Assembly (NCBI RefSeq): GCF_028769735.1
Contig: NC_088177.1
Span: 19,412,599 to 19,476,598 of the forward strand
Direction of reading: 5' to 3'
Length of the DNA: 64,000 bases
Source of the DNA: Zonotrichia leucophrys gambelii
Taxonomy: Eukaryota > Chordata > Aves > Passeriformes > Passerellidae
The notes beneath the pieces are model-generated. The model did no database searches. It saw only the letters and a list, made by a program, of their open reading frames with translations, and had not been told where the DNA came from. Below are positions 58,301 through 64,000 of this stretch, piece after piece. Position numbers and translations under genes: made by a program. Position 1 is the stretch's first letter; each line of letters begins with the position of its first letter.

Positions 58301-61300
58301 GGGGGACTAACAGCACAGGCACTCAGAGTAAATGTCACTGACAAAAGGTGGGACAAAGTAAATACAGCCTGCTGCCCTGGCCCTGCTGTCACAAGGGACT
58401 CAAATGCGGGTAGGAAGAGAAATATGGTGACATGGCATTGGGAGCCCGGAGTGTCTGCTGTATTGGAGTGCTAGCCTAAAGGTCTGTTTAAAAAGAGGAA
58501 GACTTGACCTTCTTGATCCTGATGCTCCTGTGAGAAATAAGAAGCTAGATACTTTACTTATAAACCAGGGAGTGGATAGCAAAATAAGGAGACTAAATGG
58601 CAAGAAGATACTGCTGCAGAGGGAAACCAAAAAAGCTTATGTTTTTCTCCAACTTTTTTTTAATAGGAGCCCTACAAACTGTTATATCACAAATTATAAA
58701 AAATTAATACAGAAGGATGGTAGGAAATGGCAAAACCTATACTTGAGCTGGGTAAGCAAAATTATTGCCTTCAAATGTGTTGGCCAAGATATAAGAGATT
58801 ACAATTCAGACATCCCAAAAGTGAAAATATTTTTCAGTTGCTGAACTATACTGCAGCAGGCTGAGAAAGTATTAGAAATAGAGAATCCTTTCATTAAGAC
58901 AGACTTCTTTGGTATGTAGTATAATATTATTCTCAACAATGATCTGGTCAGATTTGTCTCATAATCCTGTGTTTACATGTAGCAAGCAATCCCTATGGAT
59001 ACTGCAGAGGTTCAGAGTGGTGTGTGGTGGGATGGTGCACAGCTTGGAAACTGCTCTCCTGGCAAAAGTCATGGCTGCTTTTTAACAGGACCATTTGGAC
59101 TTGCACCTTTAAGTCACAGCAACCTAGAGACTGCAAAGCTGAAATAGGGAAGCTGTAGTCTCCTCATCTCCTCATCTTTGGTGAGTTCATGCTGGAGTCT
59201 GTGGCGCCAGCACTGTACTAAACAGCTGTTGTTTTGATTCCTCTGTTCAAATAGATTGGATTAGAAGAGGAGAAAAACCATCATCTCCTCCCCCTCACCA
59301 TTCTTCCAAAGCTTAGTTACTATGAAGACAAATCTTATTTGTTTCCTGTCAGAAAAGCCTTCACTGACATGGAGTAGTTGATTTTTTGGAGATTGGTTTG
59401 ACTCAGTTTTCAGCTACATTAAGATACAAGATCTAATTATTGTAAATTGCACACAGGTAGGCTGCATGTAAGCTTCTCTGAAAATCTGTATTAATGCCAT
59501 TGATTTGGATAGGCTTCTCTGTATTAACTGACATGCTCTGAATTAGAGCAGGTTAGCTGAAACCAGGATCTGTTCAAATTTGTGCTGTTTAGATCTAGGA
59601 AACACTTTGTTTAGCATTATAGCTGCAGGAGATATGTACTGTGTTCTGAAAAACAGCAGAGAATGTCCATTGAAGGTCTCTGTATACTCTTAAATCTAAA
59701 GGCAAAACATTATGATTGTTAAATCCATTATTCTTGCATATCGTACGCTTATATCAAGAGGACCATTTGCATGTTGATCTAAGATGGAGACAAGATCTTT
59801 TGTGTAACATCAAAAGTATTCTTGATTTCTACTCTAAGTATTAAAAACCTACTGTCAGCAAATTCTAACAGCTCATCCTATGCTCAGAATCCACCAAAAT
59901 AACAAACTAGCAATCTGAGACCTAAAAGATCTCTCCAGTGGAACTTGGGGAAATTCTATCAAATTTTGACCTTTTTGTTTTTTTAAGATCAAAAAGTTTT
60001 TGCAGATTTGCACAAATCTTTTCACACTTGGGCTAAAGTTTATGCAACACCTGTGAGGAAAAGAATGGGAGAGAGATGGAAATTTCTGATCTTTAAATTA
60101 GAAAATTAATTACTGGCTTTCAACAGGGGACATTAGAAAACAAGTTTGTTGTGAATCCCAAGCATCATAGCATGAACAACGCTTCCCACTAATGCACAGC
60201 CATGCCACACCTTGCAGACTTTGGTTCAGTCTGTGTTTTGAGCAGATGGCTCTGGGTGTCCACGTCCACTGCTCAATCAGCAGTGTGCCCAAGGCTTGCA
60301 ATGACACAAACAAGGAATTTATGTCACCCTCTAGCCTTCCATGCTGTAAGTATTTTAACAAAGGAGAGTGTAGCTTATTTGGTATTGTCACCCTGCTGAT
60401 CCCCAAACAAAGCCACATGACAAAGATTTCTCAGCCTGGCTGCCAGACTCTGCAGTACCTCTTTGGTTCCTGAAGCAAACTCAAACCTGCTAAGCTGTTC
60501 CACCAAATGTGTGTGCAGGGATGTGTGCACAGGTATGGTGGTGACACCACTGAGAGGGGAAAATAGATTAAGATTGCCTTTCTCTCTGGTGCTGAACAGC
60601 TTCAGAAAACAACAATGTTATTCTGTCACTTGATAGCATTTTTTGGGTTTTTTAAATGATACAGGCAACTGAAGGTGCCCTGTTGAAAGTAACTAGTACT
60701 TGTTATTGGCTGGGAGAATGAGCCATTTTCATGTATTCATATTCCAACTATTAATTCATACTGACTCTCCTCATGGTCCATAGGTTTATCACTAATTTGG
60801 CATCCAGCTCTGCATCAGATGTTACCACATAATCATCTTAATTCTTTGGTGAATGAATCAATTTCCAGTATTTCTTCTGTGATTTGTCAGCTTTTTTTTT
60901 TTTTTTTCCTATCTTGGGAGCAGAAATCCATGAGAGATTTCTGGTTTGTGCATGTGTGCATAACAGACTTGAATAGTTTTCAAGAACTGGGATAGAGAGA
61001 GAGTTAAAGGAGAGGAATGAATTCACTGAGCATTTCCTGAAGGCTCTTCCAAGGGATTTCAGCTGTCTTTCACAAGCAGTTTAGAACAGCTGCGGACTGA
61101 CTGAAGATCAATACTTCCCTATTCTAAATTTATAGACCATAGACAGTAGGAAGTATGATGGGAGGGACTTTTGGATAAGCAATATAGATTATTGAGATGT
61201 TTTGCTATAACTGGCTTATCATGTTTCTCTATACAGCTTCTTGTGAGTTCTGGTTTGCATTCAGAGGTAATTTCAAGCATTTAAAGAAATTTCTTTGCTT

Positions 61301-61864
61301 AAATTATACATTATAGACGGAAAGTGTAAGTAGTAATCACAGAGCATTTCTTTCAATGTTTATTTAGTTCCACTGTGTTTTTCTACCAAGATCCCCTGTT
61401 GGTCACAGGCTGCTAGTTGTCCAATGGAATAGATTGCAAAGACATGCAAAATCAACATTTTGAAGGTTTCAAGTATGATTGCTGAAATTGCTACAGAAAT
61501 TTACATTTTTGTGGTTTGAGTTATGTTTTCAGCATTCCCTACAGTACATGTCTTGATTTGGATGGCTTGATAGACTCATCCAGACTGAGCAGCTGTCTTT
61601 CCTAGAGCAGACTTAGCCAACTTCTCACTGGCAGCTGAAAAGCCACTTTTTTCATGCAATTTACAGGGCAATTTAAATTGGTTTTCATGGCAACTAATTT
61701 CATCCCAAATTCTGCCTGTAATTTGAGATATCTGCCAGTGAGCTTACATCAAACAAAATTGGTGATTCAAACTTGATGGTACTTTTTTTGGTATATAAAT
61801 TGCAATGTAAGCTACTACAATTTGTTGTTAGCCAATGAAGTATCTGTGCAGGTCACTTGATAAA
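52365..61864. other. Intergenic DNA, no gene recognised
   Basis: This is mostly AT-rich unique sequence. There are two compositional exceptions. One is a GC-rich block at about 58080-58440. The other is a strongly AT-rich, repeat-free stretch at about 56840-57600 with TAATTA motifs. Near 60120-60470 open frames overlap on both strands, but no known protein is recognisable. No splice-bounded coding exon can be supported. Confidence 0.5.
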
Positions 61865-61927
61865 TACAGTTTATGGATTAACACCCTTCTTCTCAAATTG
61901 AAGCAGGGTGTTAATCCATAAACTGTA
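61865..61927. repeat. Perfect 23-bp inverted repeat (hairpin)
   Basis: The left arm (61865-61887, TACAGTTTATGG...ACACCCT) and right arm (61905-61927, AGGGTGTTAATCC...ACTGTA) are exact reverse complements over 23 bp. After one mismatch, four more pairs (CTTC with GAAG) leave a 7-base loop. As RNA this is a stem of about 28 bp in 63 nt. It could be a small-RNA precursor, a remnant of a fold-back element, or a recent templated inversion. Confidence 0.9.
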
Positions 61928-64000
61928 CTTACCCCTGACTGGGGTGTGTCAGGGCCAGCTTGGCAGCCCCATTCTGACAGAGTGTAGAAATCTGAAGTGT
62001 GTTTACCTAGTTCTCATTAAGTTTTATTCTGATAAAACCTTTTGCCTTCTCCACAGTAAGGGAAAAGACCATATGCTGAAATTTCAGAGAGGTCATGGAA
62101 CAGATCAGCCTAAATCACATCTTGTGCTTGTTTGGGACTTTTGCTTGTTGTTTGGAGGGGTTGTTTGCTTTTTTGAGAATCATGTTTATCATCACACAAT
62201 TTTGGAGATAATTTGTGCCCTCCATTAATTCAGTAATGAGAATACCTTTAAAAATTCTGCAATTCTTCAAGTTCTATCCACATTTAATAAGACTTAAACT
62301 AACATAAGAGTGTAACAAAAGTGTGGTTTTCCTTTGGGGAATGTGTGCATGTGCCTATCTAGTGCTTTCTGATGCAGAAGTGTCAGAATATTCAGGAGAA
62401 ACCCTCACATTTTAGGAGTTTTCATTTAAAGTGCATTCCTTTATCTTTGTGCTTCCTTCTGATCTCAGTGAAACACTTTTGTTTAAATTGCAGAAGTCAC
62501 TTTAAGCATATGTGGTTAGATCTGTTTCCTAAGGTATGCATGCTAAAATCTAGAGGAGTATGTTGTGTTTATCCTGGAAATTTATCAGCCTGTACAAAAC
62601 CCATCAAAACTTCAGTAAGTTTATCTTCACCAAGGACAAACCTCACCTTGGGCTCTGGACTGTAGTGGAAAGGGATGGGCAGAGCAGGGCTGGCTGGAGA
62701 TCTGCACTGCTGGCCCAAACTCCTGTGTCCACATTATCCACACACACACATTCAGGTTGTGTGTCACTGGAATATTTACTTTACTTAATGTTTCCTTCCC
62801 CCTTCCCTTGTTTTTAATTCAGTGGTGCAGTTGAGAGAAGACAGATTAAAAAATCCAAATGCCAACAAGAGAGAAAAACCAGTGCTCTGCCAGGGCTGGC
62901 TGTAGGGAAGGGATGGCAGCCATCCAGAAGCAAAGATGAAATTCTCAAAGCAAGAAGAAAGCTGAAAGAACCAGCTAGGTAAAAGGAAACACATGAAGAG
63001 AAAATGCAAATGTGACACTAAGCCAGGGACCAAGCAGGTGAAACCTTGTCTTGAGCTAATGCTTTCAATGTGTGTCAGTGCATGGTGGTGTTTGAACTGT
63101 GTTTAGAGGCAGCACACGTGTGCTGGTGGACAGTTCATGCCAGGCGTCAGTGCAGAATGAAAATATAGAAATAGAACAATGTGCATTGCACAGCCTCTCA
63201 AAAACAAACCTATCCCCACCTCCCATCAATAAAAAAACAAATGTAGATCAATCTTGCAGTAGCTGATTGCCTTTGTTCCCCTCCCTTGTAGAATCACTTT
63301 TATATTTAAGCACAATTGGCAGTTAGTACATAAAAATCCTTTATGGTTTTGTATTATGCTACTAGGGCACTAGGGATATGCATAAATGGTTTTCAGAGGA
63401 GGAAAGAATTATTTTTTGTGAGTAGAGTCACCATCAACACCTTGACTCTGGATTACCATGTTTTTGACTCAGTTCTTCTGCAGTTTTAAAATCAACTAAT
63501 GTTGATCACTGTAATTTCACATGTTTATTTTAAATGGAAGGACTGCATGTTCAAAAGTCTTATTAAAACATTTTATATAAGATTACAGGTTACCGAAAGA
63601 ACTGTCTGCCAAATGTAAAATGTCTTGGTTTCAGGATAATTTATGGACAGTGGTAATACAGATATATTCCAAAAATACATTGTACTCACACTGGTATCAC
63701 TCATGTTAATATGGTTTACTTAGTTCCTTCTGTGGCTGTTCCTTTGCCACAGTACTTTTCCAGACAAGAGAAGGGTATAAAAATGCTCCTGCTTTTCACT
63801 CTGGTCTATGAAAACCTACCTTCTTAGATACCTTCTGTGTATTTTTTACAGGTAACAATAGATCTGATGGATTCACTGAAATTAAAACAACTAATGCCAC
63901 TGGGTTTGCTTGAGTCTAAATGATATTAGTCTAAGAGAAGCTGACACTTCAGGTAACAATCTTTTTTAAGAAGTGTTTTGTAAATCTTTCTGGGAAGGCA
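61928..64000. other. Right end of window, no gene recognised
   Basis: This is AT-rich sequence with a short (CA)n run near 62741-62750. I see no coding exon on either strand. It may approach the 3' end of ICA1L if mammalian synteny holds, but nothing here proves that. Confidence 0.45.

Noticed and set aside
58530..58844. 104-codon lysine-rich open frame
   Set aside because: It arises in AT-rich sequence. No family resemblance, splice sites or composition support coding.
46190..64000. ICA1L on the minus strand, expected by mammalian synteny
   Set aside because: No minus-strand frame resembles the ICA1L BAR domain or its acidic C-terminus. The gene may begin beyond the window.

Overview
This window is vertebrate nuclear DNA and almost certainly comes from a bird, probably a neoavian or passerine. 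Three things point there. It has short introns and compact spacing around the BMPR2-FAM117B gene pair, which has the same order and orientation in human 2q33. It carries three CR1-type LINE fragments with the typical avian CR1 3' end. It also has a solo LTR fragment resembling a common passerine ERV LTR. There are no bacterial or viral operons, no CRISPR array and no recognisable tRNA or rRNA genes. Gene calls rest on recognising protein sequence and on checking that splice sites and reading phases join.

Layout. 1-492 is the end of the last BMPR2 intron. 493-743 is the final BMPR2 coding exon, 83 codons including a split first one, ending in ...VNCL and TGA. About 744-7.8/7.9 kb is the long, AT-rich BMPR2 3' UTR, with miR-17/130, miR-25/92 and Pumilio sites visible. 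About 7.9-17.1 kb is intergenic, with a solo LTR fragment, a microsatellite and a GC-rich unique block. About 17.1-18.5 kb is a CpG island with two CCAAT boxes and a GC box; it forms the FAM117B promoter and first exon. FAM117B follows on the plus strand in eight coding exons (17768 to 40502). All seven splice junctions are phase-consistent and give a 563-residue protein; human FAM117B is about 589 residues. Its 3' UTR runs about 5.6 kb to a polyadenylation signal at 46048. About 46.1-64 kb has no gene I can support. It holds two CR1 fragments, one perfect 23-bp inverted repeat and unique AT-rich DNA. ICA1L lies next in mammals on the opposite strand, but I could not recognise any ICA1L exon here.

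How the genes relate. BMPR2 is the type II BMP receptor; only its cytoplasmic tail end is in the window. FAM117B is a mostly disordered cytoplasmic adaptor-like protein of the FAM117/GLCCI1 family. It is a neighbour of BMPR2 by conserved synteny, not by shared function. The points most worth a second look are an ETGD sequence in FAM117B where mammals have a KEAP1-type ETGE, LC8-type TQT motifs with one split across an intron, a tandem CAGCAG splice acceptor at exon 2, and the long perfect hairpin near 61.9 kb.
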